This document shows positions 24,120-32,759 of a stretch of 64,000 nt of DNA, piece after piece. Position 1 is the stretch's first letter. Each line of letters starts with the position of its first letter. The position numbers and the translations under genes are program-made. Under the pieces are notes generated by a model. That model was not told the origin of the DNA. It saw only the letters and a program-made list of their open reading frames with translations, and ran no database searches. Origin of the DNA: Nostocoides sp. F2B08 (GTDB lineage Bacteria; Actinomycetota; Actinomycetes; Actinomycetales; Dermatophilaceae); NCBI RefSeq assembly GCF_009184895.1, contig NZ_WESE01000004.1, positions 434,001-498,000 of the forward strand. Direction: 5' to 3'.

Positions 24120-26162
24120 TCAGGATCGCCCAGGGTCGGCGCCCGCATCGGCACCCCTATGAGCAGGACTCTCTCCAGCAAGTTCCTCCGTCGCTCCTTC
24201 CGGATCAGAGAAGAGACCCTCGGGGATCACGTCACCATGAACCCGGGAGAGATACTCGCGGGCCTCATCAATGGAGGGGTCGTGCTGCAGACGTTCTTGG
24301 AAGAGGGCGAGCCGTCGTCGGCAGTCCTCAATAATCTCGCTCCATGTGCGAACCCATACCCGGACCTTTGTCTCTGGTGCCGAAGGCAAGTCGGGTTCAA
24401 AGACGAGACCGCGGGGTCGGTCTCGTTGAGCCGCTTCTTGGCGGACGTCCTCGTCTATGTCGGTTACCACGAGCCAGAAGTCCCATATCGTCGCACTGTT
24501 GGCGAAGCGCGCGTCAGCGACGATGGCCTTGGCGTACGCCTTGATTTGGCTCAACTCCTTTTCTGTAGCCGTGACCTTCGGCGCCTTCAACTCGACCACT
24601 AGGTGTCGGTTCCGGTCATGCTCGGTTGCGGCCGCCGAGAGCAACAGGTCGAGACGCCCGGAAGTGCCGTCCAACTTCCGTACTCCAGCTGTACTGGTGC
24701 GCACAACGCCGAGTATTTCCAGATGGCGCTCGAGCACGGCCGACAGTCCTCGTTCACTGATCATCTGGTTGAACTGCTCCCCGAAAATCCAGAGCTCGTT
24801 CTCCAGGATCTTGTGGAGGTGATCGCGCTCGCCAACCAACTTGTTGGCGTCGGGGTCGTACACCATCAACTCGAGGGCGGCAATGAACTCGAGCCGATTA
24901 GCAACGCTCGTGGACGCCCGGATCACGCGTGAGAGCCCAGTTCGCTTCAGTAGGCGGTCCAGTTGATGTCGCTCGTCATCTGGGAGTCCGAGGAACTGGT
25001 CAAGCAGGTGCGACACATTGGCGGGACGCTGCTTGAGGCTGTCGCGGAGCAAGCCTAGCGTGAGTCCTTCTTGCTGCTTGTTCTTGCTGGGGATGTGCCG
25101 GCCTATCGACGTAGCCACGACATCGAAGGCTGCCCGCTCAACCTTCTCTTCCTCGGTCTCAGGTTCGCCCTTGTATGGATATGTCTTGCGTCTTTTCCAC
25201 TCCTCGACCTGTTCCCTGCGACGTTCATCACGTCGCGAATCGAAGTGTTCCTCCAGGGCGTTCAAGGCAACGTCTATAAGGCCACCGAGCGGGGTGTTGT
25301 GACTCTCCAGGTCCGTTATCATCCACTCGTTTCTATGGGTTGGCATGTCCGCCCATAGAACGTACGCGGTGAAGGGGAAATCGGGTGCGGGAAGCCTCAG
25401 GTCGGGCTCATCTACCGGAACCCCCGCTTGGTCACACAACAGCAGAGATCGACTCGATCCGCTGCGCCACTCGATGACGCGGAGCGCCGCCTCGAAGGTC
25501 ACTTCATCGGTTTGCCAAGACAGCGGAAGTGTGACATCGCGCTCCGCTTCCGCATTCGGATTGACATGTCGTCCGTTATATCGAACACTAACGCGGCTCT
25601 GCGCCATCAGGTATGGCGCGAGTTCTCGGGTAACGCGTTCGAACGCCTTGTCAGTGTCCAGACGGTTGAGGCTGTCGAGGCCGACAGCCTCGAACCGCGT
25701 GCCCGTTGGCTCGTCGGAGGCGTCTGCTTCTGAGCAATCGAACCCGTCCTTGGAAGACGCACGAGCGCGCACAATCGAACGGCGACGCGCGCCTGTCACG
25801 TCGTCGGCAACAGTGGTCCAAGTGACCTCGTTTCCGATCGCAAAGGCCCTCAGTCGCCCCTGACCCGCCTGCCCGTGAAGAGGACGCTTCTCGCCCTGGC
25901 TGACCCGAGAACCACGCTTCCAGGAATCCCCCACCCGCTTGAAGTAGGAGCGCACATCCGCCGGGCTGATCCCGTGGCCGTCATCCTCCACGCTCACGCC
26001 GATCACGCCATCAGCATCATTGCGTAGGAGATTGACAACCACGCTGTAGGCATCCGCGTCGAGACTGTTCCATACCAGTTCGATGACTGCACCCACCGGG
26101 TCGTGCGGCTTCGTGAGGGCCTCAACGAGGGTCCGACCTGCTTCGAGTTGGTAGTGCGTCAT
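24120..26162 (-). CDS. GHKL ATPase fused to a PD-(D/E)XK nuclease
   Basis: A 680-residue two-domain protein. The N-terminus is a GHKL (Hsp90/MutL-type) ATPase: N-box ELVWNSLDADA (Glu28, Asn32), G1 motif DDGHGI (Asp60) and glycine lid GQAGQGRLRAF (97-106). A middle region with a charged helix (305-345) follows. The C-terminus has a PD-(D/E)XK signature: Glu near 453, Asp504 in GRLDLLLS, Glu523-Leu-Lys525 in VVELKAP, and the downstream QIKAY, the Q-x3-Y helix of RecB/Cas4-like nucleases. Its ATG overlaps the stop of the DUF3644 gene (ATGA). This suggests an ATP-gated nuclease working with that partner, probably in phage defence. That role is inferred. Confidence 0.8.
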   Translation of the reverse strand: MTHYQLEAGRTLVEALTKPHDPVGAVIELVWNSLDADAYSVVVNLLRNDADGVIGVSVEDDGHGISPADVRSYFKRVGDSWKRGSRVSQGEKRPLHGQAGQGRLRAFAIGNEVTWTTVADDVTGARRRSIVRARASSKDGFDCSEADASDEPTGTRFEAVGLDSLNRLDTDKAFERVTRELAPYLMAQSRVSVRYNGRHVNPNAEAERDVTLPLSWQTDEVTFEAALRVIEWRSGSSRSLLLCDQAGVPVDEPDLRLPAPDFPFTAYVLWADMPTHRNEWMITDLESHNTPLGGLIDVALNALEEHFDSRRDERRREQVEEWKRRKTYPYKGEPETEEEKVERAAFDVVATSIGRHIPSKNKQQEGLTLGLLRDSLKQRPANVSHLLDQFLGLPDDERHQLDRLLKRTGLSRVIRASTSVANRLEFIAALELMVYDPDANKLVGERDHLHKILENELWIFGEQFNQMISERGLSAVLERHLEILGVVRTSTAGVRKLDGTSGRLDLLLSAAATEHDRNRHLVVELKAPKVTATEKELSQIKAYAKAIVADARFANSATIWDFWLVVTDIDEDVRQEAAQRDRPRGLVFEPDLPSAPETKVRVWVRTWSEIIEDCRRRLALFQERLQHDPSIDEAREYLSRVHGDVIPEGLFSDPEGATEELAGESPAHRGADAGADPGRS

Positions 26163-27259
26163 CTTGATACCTTGTCAGCCGGGTCCGACAGGCTTGTCGG
26201 CTTCAGTCGTGCTTCCATGCCGGTGGTCGCCTTGAAGCCCTCGGGTGTCCCGCACTTCTTGATCAGGTGCCTCACGTAAGCCCTTGTGTAGCGGTACGAC
26301 CTCGTTGGCTCGTCGTACTCACAGAAGTCCGGATTGGTCCGATCTGGGTTTGAGTCGCCCCCGGGCGGGCGGACCTTCAAATGGCGCCAAGCCGCCGCAA
26401 AGTGGTTGAGGTTGAACACGTAGGGGATGCCGGCCTCTACTTCGGCTGCGGCAGGTTTCGGCATTAGACGACCAAGTCCGGAAACCGGCTGCCGTCGGTG
26501 GCGAACGATGACCTGCCCCTTGCGGCCCATCTCCTCAACGGCGGCACGCTCCTCCTCTGTCATGTCGTCGAAATGGGTGAACTGCACCGCAACGGCGTCG
26601 GGGTCCTTGGGCGCCAACTCCACCGTGGCGCGCAGCCGGAACTCATACCGGGGGTCATGTGACACATCACTGTCTAGCCCCGACTCGTAGTCGGTCAGGA
26701 AGCTACGTAGATCAGGGGGGAGGGACTTCCGGAGACGCCTCAGCGCCTGTTCTCCCTGCGCGCTGAACGTGCCGACGAAGAGAGGAATGCGTAGGCGCAG
26801 TGCGAGTGACTGTTCGTCTCCGAACTGGTTCGTGACCTCATCCTCGTAATTGAGAAGCAGCGCGTGAGCGTGTCCAGCCAGCGTGATCATCAAAGCTGTA
26901 TCGGCGTGTGCGTGTCGGTGTTCGAGCCGGTTCCGCAATCGGATGAACAAGCTGAGATTTGCGCGCACTGGCTCCTGGTCGCTAGGCCAGCGCTCCCGTA
27001 AGCACCGCTCCAGCTCCCACCTCTTCGGCTCGCCATCGACGCGCAGTAGGCGCTTCTTGTAGCGCGAGTCCCAATAGCGGTAGTCGGTGCCATCGCGGAT
27101 GAACTGGGCGTGCAGGAGGTAGAGCCAGGCGAGGTGCATGTGCACGACGAAGCCTTCGAAGGAACGACTTTCTGCGGCGTCGTTGTATAGGCGCACTGCG
27201 AGGCACGCTTCCTTCACGCTGGCATCCAGCGTGTTCTGCCAGCGTGGAGGTCGTGCCAT
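26159..27259 (-). CDS. DUF3644-like protein with HEPN-type RNxxxH motif
   Basis: A 366-residue protein. The N-terminal 130 residues are helical and look like DUF3644: AVRLYNDAAESRSFEGFVVHMHLAWLYLLHA, cut here as two adjacent helices. Then comes LFIRLRNRLEHRHAH, which contains R109-N-x3-H114, the catalytic motif of HEPN ribonucleases. The C-terminal part (about 270-350) has a possible winged-helix-like region with FNLNHFAAAWRHLKVRP. It is first in a two-gene unit; its stop overlaps the start of the GHKL-nuclease gene. No ribosome binding site is evident at ATG 27259. RNase activity is a prediction. Confidence 0.7.
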   Translation of the reverse strand: MARPPRWQNTLDASVKEACLAVRLYNDAAESRSFEGFVVHMHLAWLYLLHAQFIRDGTDYRYWDSRYKKRLLRVDGEPKRWELERCLRERWPSDQEPVRANLSLFIRLRNRLEHRHAHADTALMITLAGHAHALLLNYEDEVTNQFGDEQSLALRLRIPLFVGTFSAQGEQALRRLRKSLPPDLRSFLTDYESGLDSDVSHDPRYEFRLRATVELAPKDPDAVAVQFTHFDDMTEEERAAVEEMGRKGQVIVRHRRQPVSGLGRLMPKPAAAEVEAGIPYVFNLNHFAAAWRHLKVRPPGGDSNPDRTNPDFCEYDEPTRSYRYTRAYVRHLIKKCGTPEGFKATTGMEARLKPTSLSDPADKVSR

Positions 27260-27533
27260 GATTCGACGCTACCTGCGCTGCGGCGGCGACGCCCGCAACG
27301 ACCCACGATGGGCCAGCTCATTCAGCCAATTGCGACGCCGCACGGCTGCGGGACGAGTTCGAAGTCGTCGGCTCTGTCCGACTGAACCCCGCGATCGCAA
27401 CAGGCGGTGCGCGAAGTCGGCACCGCCTTCGTCCATGGAGTGCCTACGCCTGAGAACCGACCGGACGAATCTGCGCGTAGGGGGCGTGCACGCATCCCAT
27501 TCTGGGCGAAGCGACGCGCCCCCCACCTGGTCG

Positions 27534-28451
27534 TTATCGAAGGAAGCGGGTGTCGAGGTGCCATGTGACCGCGTCCTGGTTGGGCCGGTCAGATCTGCGC
27601 CTCGGAACCCCGATCTCCGCTCCAGCCTTGGCGTAGAACTCCTCCCCGTTGCCGAAGTCCATACGCAGTCTGGGGCTCACCTGAAGCCGGTGGCGTGGAT
27701 CAACGCCCAGGTAGCCGCGATCGAAAAGGATATGAACGTCTGAACGAAGCAGCATGCCGTTGTCCACCCGGTGCTCCCCGTTATCCGATACCGGCCGGAT
27801 ATGTGCTGCCTGCAGGACCGGCTTGACCCGACTACCGGTGATTGCGCAGCGACGTTCATACGAGGACAAGACCAGGGACTTAAACGCGTCCTGGCCGACG
27901 CGTGGCACAGTCAAGGTCGGCAGGCCCCTCGTTGGACCCGGCACCAAGAGCGTGTCTCCCTCGGCCAGGCGCAGGGTCGAGATGTCGAGAAGCCGACGCA
28001 GGTCAGCTTCGATCGGGCTCTCATTGGTGAGGTCATAGCCCTTGTAACTGACAATGTTCTTCGCGAAGTCGGCCGGCCCAGGTAGGCCACCGCCAGTCTC
28101 ATCAAAGAAGAGGTCACGGAGGAGGATGCATCCGATCGGCAGGGAAGGGTCGGGCTGCACCTGGCGGTAGTTAGCGATCGTTTGGGTCAGTTCCGCAAGC
28201 GAAGAGACACCGTTGCTCTCACCGTGAATCTCCCACGCCTCGGCGACGGTGAGCTCCGCGAAGCCACTGAAGAACCCTCCACCGACAAGTCGATTGTTCG
28301 GCCAGTGAGTCTTGAAGAGGAACGGTTCTCCAATGGCCAAAGCGCGGAAGGTCCGTGCCGATGGCATCCAAAAGTTCGCCTCCGTGATGTGGGGTCTGTC
28401 CCGGAGGTACGCAGCCCACGCGTTGTCGGTCACGCCGACGACGGCCCTCAT
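27534..28451 (-). CDS. EVE/PUA-like domain-HNH endonuclease
   Basis: A 305-residue predicted modification-dependent restriction enzyme. The N-terminal 150 residues (AWAAYLRDRPHITEANFW, FLFKTHWPNNRLVGGGFF) resemble PUA/EVE/ASCH-type folds that recognise modified bases. The C-terminal 110 residues are an HNH_2 nuclease: RCAITGSRVKPVLQAAHIRP, then NGMLLRSDVHILFDRGYLGV. The combination matches type IV-like enzymes that cut DNA with modified cytosines. The specific modification is unknown. The gene is alone on its strand between the DUF3644 unit and the helicase. ATG 28451 has no obvious ribosome binding site. Confidence 0.75.
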   Translation of the reverse strand: MRAVVGVTDNAWAAYLRDRPHITEANFWMPSARTFRALAIGEPFLFKTHWPNNRLVGGGFFSGFAELTVAEAWEIHGESNGVSSLAELTQTIANYRQVQPDPSLPIGCILLRDLFFDETGGGLPGPADFAKNIVSYKGYDLTNESPIEADLRRLLDISTLRLAEGDTLLVPGPTRGLPTLTVPRVGQDAFKSLVLSSYERRCAITGSRVKPVLQAAHIRPVSDNGEHRVDNGMLLRSDVHILFDRGYLGVDPRHRLQVSPRLRMDFGNGEEFYAKAGAEIGVPRRRSDRPNQDAVTWHLDTRFLR

Positions 28452-28538
28452 GGCCAGACCATATCGTCACGAACCTATCTAGAGCCGGATATGTCCGACC
28501 GCTCTCCCGCGACTCGGAGTGGCGGATTCGACGTGCCG

Positions 28539-31500
28539 TCAGACGGCCACTGCCGATTCAGCGAACAAGTCCGCCGGCATTGGGGTGCGCAGACGCCAAG
28601 TGATGGCAATCGGCCGCTCCCCTTGGTGGCTCACGTAGTCAACTGGGCCGAGGAAGACGTAGGGCGCGGTCCCGAAGTCACCATTTCTCTCGCGCCGGAC
28701 AAACAGCAGCTTCTCACCAGACCCTTCGATGTAACGTTGCCCGGTCGGTGACCTAACCGACGTCGTCGACTGCGACTCCCAGTGGAACAGCGTCGGGCTG
28801 ATCGGGTAATCGGCGTACATTGTCGTTGGCGAATACTCCGCCTCGCTCTTCTTCAGCGTCACAAGAAACGCGTCGATGTCGCCGTGCGGGCCATCCACGC
28901 GCACGACCCCGGCCATGAACGATGATGGCCGCCGCTGCAGTGACGCATAGCCGAGAGCACTGAGCACCTCCTCGCGCTGATACCGCGCGTGGACAAAGAG
29001 TGGGATGCCCTCGAGTGCGCCACCGAGCGGTGTCGGCACGTGCCGTGCCTGGTCAAGCCCGAGCTCGGTCACCTCGGCGATCTCGCCGGCGACGCTGAGC
29101 TCGCTGCGCACCTCCTGTAGCCCCTCCTCGATCGAGACGTGCTTCCCGCTTGGGAACAGGCTGAAGTACAGCATCGCCGAGAGTCGCTGCTCAGCAACGG
29201 ACATCTCCTCCAGCGAGAGCGCAGTAGTCGGGTCAAGCAGCCGTCGATACACCTGCGCACGCAGCGGATCGTCCACATGCACCAACGCCCGCACCCGCTT
29301 CGACAGCGTCGTCTCCATCGGCGACGCGGCACCCGTCAACAACCCAGCCTCCCGCCGCAAGGTCGTGAACGACCGATCGGCCCGGATGACATCGGACAAC
29401 TCCACCCCGGCCCTGGCCAGGAACTCGGTGAGCGCGTCGGTCGGATGCGCCCGCAAGGCATTGACCAGTTGCTCACGCCGCACCGCCAGATGCGACTTCA
29501 CGCTCTCCAACGCCGCGTCCTGGGTCTGCCGATCGAGCACCACCTGACAACCTGACGGCAGGGTCGGAAAGCCCCGCTCGATCTCATGCACCAGCCGCCG
29601 GCGCGGCGTCCCAGTCATCGCGCGATAGCGCTCGGCGAGCTTGAACTCTCGCCGGTGCGCTCCGACGAAGTCCAGCACCGTGAGCACGGCCTTGTCGGGA
29701 GCGATTCGCAACCCCCGTCCGAGCTGCTGCAGGAAGATCGTCGCGCTGTCGGTCGGGCGGAGGAACAGCACGGTGTCGACCTCAGGGATGTCGAGCCCTT
29801 CGTTGAACACGTCGACGGCGAAGAGCGTCTGGACCGACCCCTCCCGCAATGCGGCGATCGCCTCCTGCCGCGCCTGCGGCGCCGTCTCCCCCGTCACGGC
29901 GCGCGCCGCCAGGCCAGCCGAGCGAAACCTCTCCGCCATGTACTCCGCGTGCGCGACGCTGACGCAGAAGCCGAGCGCACGCATACGGAAGGGGTCAGTG
30001 ATCTTGGCGCGGATCTGCTCCAGGATGATCCGCATGCGGGCGTCGTTGCCGGTGAAGACGTTCTCGAGCTGGGCCTCATCGTAGCGTCCGGCCCGCCACG
30101 CAACCCGGGTCAGGTCGGTGCCGTCAGCGACGCCGAAGTAGTGGAATGGCGATAGCAGGTCGGCCTCGATCGCGTCCCAAAGACGTAGGTCGGCCGCGGT
30201 CCGCCCGTCGAACATGGTCCGCACATCGGTGCCGTCGCCACGCTCCGGAGTGGCGGTAAGGCCGAGCAGCTCCCGCGGAGCAAGATGGTCGAGGATCCGA
30301 CGGTACGTGCGAGCTTCCGCGTGGTGGAACTCGTCCATGACCACAACGTCGAAGGCGTCGGCCGGGATGGAGCGGATGTCGTATGCGGTGAGCGACTGGA
30401 CACTGGCGAAGACATGCTGCCATCGCTCGGGTCGGGCGCCCCCGACATACAGCTCGCCGAACCCAGCATCGGCAAGGACCTCGCGGTAGGTGCGCAGGGA
30501 CTGAGTGAGGATCTCCTTGCGGTGGGCGATGAAGAGAAGCCTTGGACGTTCTTTGCGACCGGAGTCATGTGTCCAGTTCCGAGCCAGCCGCTGGTAGTCA
30601 AGGGCGGCGACGACGGTCTTACCGGTGCCGGTGGCAGCGACAACGAGGTTGCGGTGCCGGTCGTGGACTTCACGCTCGGCCTCGAGCGCATCGAGGATGG
30701 CCTGCTGGTATGGGTAGGGCCGCACCTGCAGACCGGAGAGGACCAGCCCAGCGTCGCGCGGACCTCCCCCGCCGCCGGCCGCCAGCCGCAAGGCGTCATC
30801 GAGTCGGTCCCGGTCGACGTCGGGGTCATAGGTCTCGAAGTGGTCTGAGTTCCAGTACGTCTCGAACGTCGCAGCGAACTTCGCGAGCAGACCCGGGGTG
30901 GCGACCTTGGACAGCCGGACGTTCCACTCGACGCCGTCGAGGAGGGCGGACTTCGACAGGTTCGACGACCCCACATAGGCGGTGTCAAAGCCGCTGTCAC
31001 GCCGGAGGTGCCAGGCCTTGGCATGCAGGCGGGTGCGTCGCGCCTCGTACTGGATCCGGATCTGCGCGCCGTACTCCCGGACGAGTCGGTCAAGCGCCTG
31101 GCGCTCGCTGCCGCCGAGATAGGTCGTCGTGATGACACGGAACGGCACGTCTCGCTCCCGGATGAGCGCGAGTTCGGCCTCGAGGACTCGCAGCCCGTGC
31201 CACTTGACGAAGGCCATGATGCAGTCGACTCCGTCGGCGGTGAGCAGCTCCTTGCGCAGCTCTGAGCCCAGCTGCGGTTCGCCTGGTGCGTTGGTGAGGA
31301 GCGCGGACTCGGAGAGTGGAGTTGACGGGTGCGTCGTGTTCCTCACGGGAGCACCGAATGCGGTCGGTGTGACCACCGACTTGAGCATCCGAGGTGGGGC
31401 CTCAGGAGTCTCGTTTAGGTCTTCGACCATATCGAGGAGCGCGGTGACGAGGTTGACCTGGTGCTCCGGATTGCGAGTGTCCTTGAGGGCTCGCTCGAGC

Positions 31501-31658
31501 GATGCCGTCACATGACGACCGAGAGTATGGGGCAGGTCGGCTTCGTCGATTGCGGCGAGCTCCGCCACAAGATCGGGTCGAGCTGCCAACGCTCGCGCCA
31601 GTCTGCGCGTCAGCAGACGTTCGTGGATCCCCTCCGCCAGATGCTCTCCCCGCTCCAT
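28539..31658 (-). CDS. PLD-nuclease/superfamily 2 helicase/DUF3427 protein
   Basis: A protein of about 1039 residues. A short leader (GIHERLLTRRLARAL) is followed by a phospholipase-D-like nuclease domain near 150-260 with one HKD-type motif (LHAKAWHLRR...VGSSNLSKSAL). Next is an SF2 helicase with Walker A VAATGTGKTVVAALDYQ, DEFHH (a DEAH variant), GLTATPERGDG and QQLGRGLRIAPDK. Then a DUF3427 C-terminus (from about 780, ending FLGPVDYVSHQGERPIAI). Such proteins occur in defence islands as stand-alone helicase-nucleases. ATG 31658 is my choice; TTG 31682 or GTG 31676 are possible, and none has a strong ribosome binding site. Confidence 0.88.
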   Translation of the reverse strand: MERGEHLAEGIHERLLTRRLARALAARPDLVAELAAIDEADLPHTLGRHVTASLERALKDTRNPEHQVNLVTALLDMVEDLNETPEAPPRMLKSVVTPTAFGAPVRNTTHPSTPLSESALLTNAPGEPQLGSELRKELLTADGVDCIMAFVKWHGLRVLEAELALIRERDVPFRVITTTYLGGSERQALDRLVREYGAQIRIQYEARRTRLHAKAWHLRRDSGFDTAYVGSSNLSKSALLDGVEWNVRLSKVATPGLLAKFAATFETYWNSDHFETYDPDVDRDRLDDALRLAAGGGGGPRDAGLVLSGLQVRPYPYQQAILDALEAEREVHDRHRNLVVAATGTGKTVVAALDYQRLARNWTHDSGRKERPRLLFIAHRKEILTQSLRTYREVLADAGFGELYVGGARPERWQHVFASVQSLTAYDIRSIPADAFDVVVMDEFHHAEARTYRRILDHLAPRELLGLTATPERGDGTDVRTMFDGRTAADLRLWDAIEADLLSPFHYFGVADGTDLTRVAWRAGRYDEAQLENVFTGNDARMRIILEQIRAKITDPFRMRALGFCVSVAHAEYMAERFRSAGLAARAVTGETAPQARQEAIAALREGSVQTLFAVDVFNEGLDIPEVDTVLFLRPTDSATIFLQQLGRGLRIAPDKAVLTVLDFVGAHRREFKLAERYRAMTGTPRRRLVHEIERGFPTLPSGCQVVLDRQTQDAALESVKSHLAVRREQLVNALRAHPTDALTEFLARAGVELSDVIRADRSFTTLRREAGLLTGAASPMETTLSKRVRALVHVDDPLRAQVYRRLLDPTTALSLEEMSVAEQRLSAMLYFSLFPSGKHVSIEEGLQEVRSELSVAGEIAEVTELGLDQARHVPTPLGGALEGIPLFVHARYQREEVLSALGYASLQRRPSSFMAGVVRVDGPHGDIDAFLVTLKKSEAEYSPTTMYADYPISPTLFHWESQSTTSVRSPTGQRYIEGSGEKLLFVRRERNGDFGTAPYVFLGPVDYVSHQGERPIAITWRLRTPMPADLFAESAVAV

Positions 31659-31840
31659 GACGTGACAGCTTGCCACGGGCAAGCGCGCGCCTCAGCCGCC
31701 TCCGTCGAATCACTCCGGGTCAGAGGCGCATTCGAGGTCCTCCGAACGGTGGATGCCGAGCTCGACAAAGACACGAAACGGTCACATTCGCAATGCACCC
31801 CAACATGCACATGTCGGGAAGAGCGCGAGGGGAAACCAAT

Positions 31841-32647
31841 ATGGGCGCTATGAGGAACACACGGGGAGCACTACAAGCATCGGTCGCGGCACTTCTAATT
31901 GGGGGCTTGCTGACTGGATGTGGATCCGTCGCCGAGACGGCCTCCACTGAAGGGGAGACTCAGTCTCAAGTCGTGGGGGGACAGGCCGCCACTGAGGACG
32001 CTACGACCGAAGCGGCTGAGCCAACCGAAACAGAAGAGACCGAGGCGGTCGCTGAACTTGAAGTCGCGGAATACGGCTTCACTCAGCTCGACGGCGGTGA
32101 GTTCGATACTCCAGGTGTTACTTACGGGGTGGTCATTGCGAACAACGGCACTGGGATCGCCAGCGACGCTCAAGCGCAGATCAGCTTTGAGGACGCAGAC
32201 GGCGTCGTTGTGGATACCCGAGAGGAGTACCTCAACGCGGTACTGCCCGGAAGCTCCGTGGCCCTCGGCGACTTCGTCTACGACGCGACCGGCGTTGAGA
32301 CGATGACTGTCCAGATCCTTCCTGGCACAACTGAGGAGCTGGAAAGCGAGCCCGCCAACTTCACTGTCAGTGACGTGACTACTCGTGAGCAGGAGTTCGG
32401 CGGCTACAAGACCACGGCAACTGTCGCGTCGCCGTTCACACGTGATCTGGAGGACCTGCAGGCTGTCGCGATCTACCGCGACGACGCTGGCGACATCGTG
32501 GGCGGCGCCTACACGTTCCTGAACTTCGTCCCAGCTGGCGGAGAGGCGGCCGTATCCATTGATGATACGGCTAGCGGCCTGTCGACGCCGGCGAGCACAG
32601 ACGTGTACATCGCCATCACGAGCCTGACCCTCCTCGCAGACATGTGA
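31841..32647 (+). CDS. Secreted lipoprotein with FxLYD-like domains
   Basis: A 268-residue lipoprotein. The signal peptide ends at the lipobox LLTGC (Cys near residue 27). A Thr/Glu-rich acidic linker (about 30-75) leads to beta-rich repeats such as YGVVIANNGTGIASDAQAQISFED and LPGSSVALGDFVYDATGV, which look like FxLYD-type Ig-like modules. They would sit on the outer face of the membrane. Start ATG 31841 follows GAGGGGA; a second ATG lies three codons on. It is divergent from the helicase gene and 112 bases before the SNase. Function unknown. Confidence 0.75.
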   Translation: MGAMRNTRGALQASVAALLIGGLLTGCGSVAETASTEGETQSQVVGGQAATEDATTEAAEPTETEETEAVAELEVAEYGFTQLDGGEFDTPGVTYGVVIANNGTGIASDAQAQISFEDADGVVVDTREEYLNAVLPGSSVALGDFVYDATGVETMTVQILPGTTEELESEPANFTVSDVTTREQEFGGYKTTATVASPFTRDLEDLQAVAIYRDDAGDIVGGAYTFLNFVPAGGEAAVSIDDTASGLSTPASTDVYIAITSLTLLADM

Positions 32648-32759
32648 GAAATGCGTACGGGGCATTGTCGTGGGACCAGCCTCGTAGGCTTCCAAGGCAG
32701 TCATCACCGTGGCCTAGCAGTTGCAGGGCGTCAGACAGCAAGTTCGTTCGAGGGGTCAG

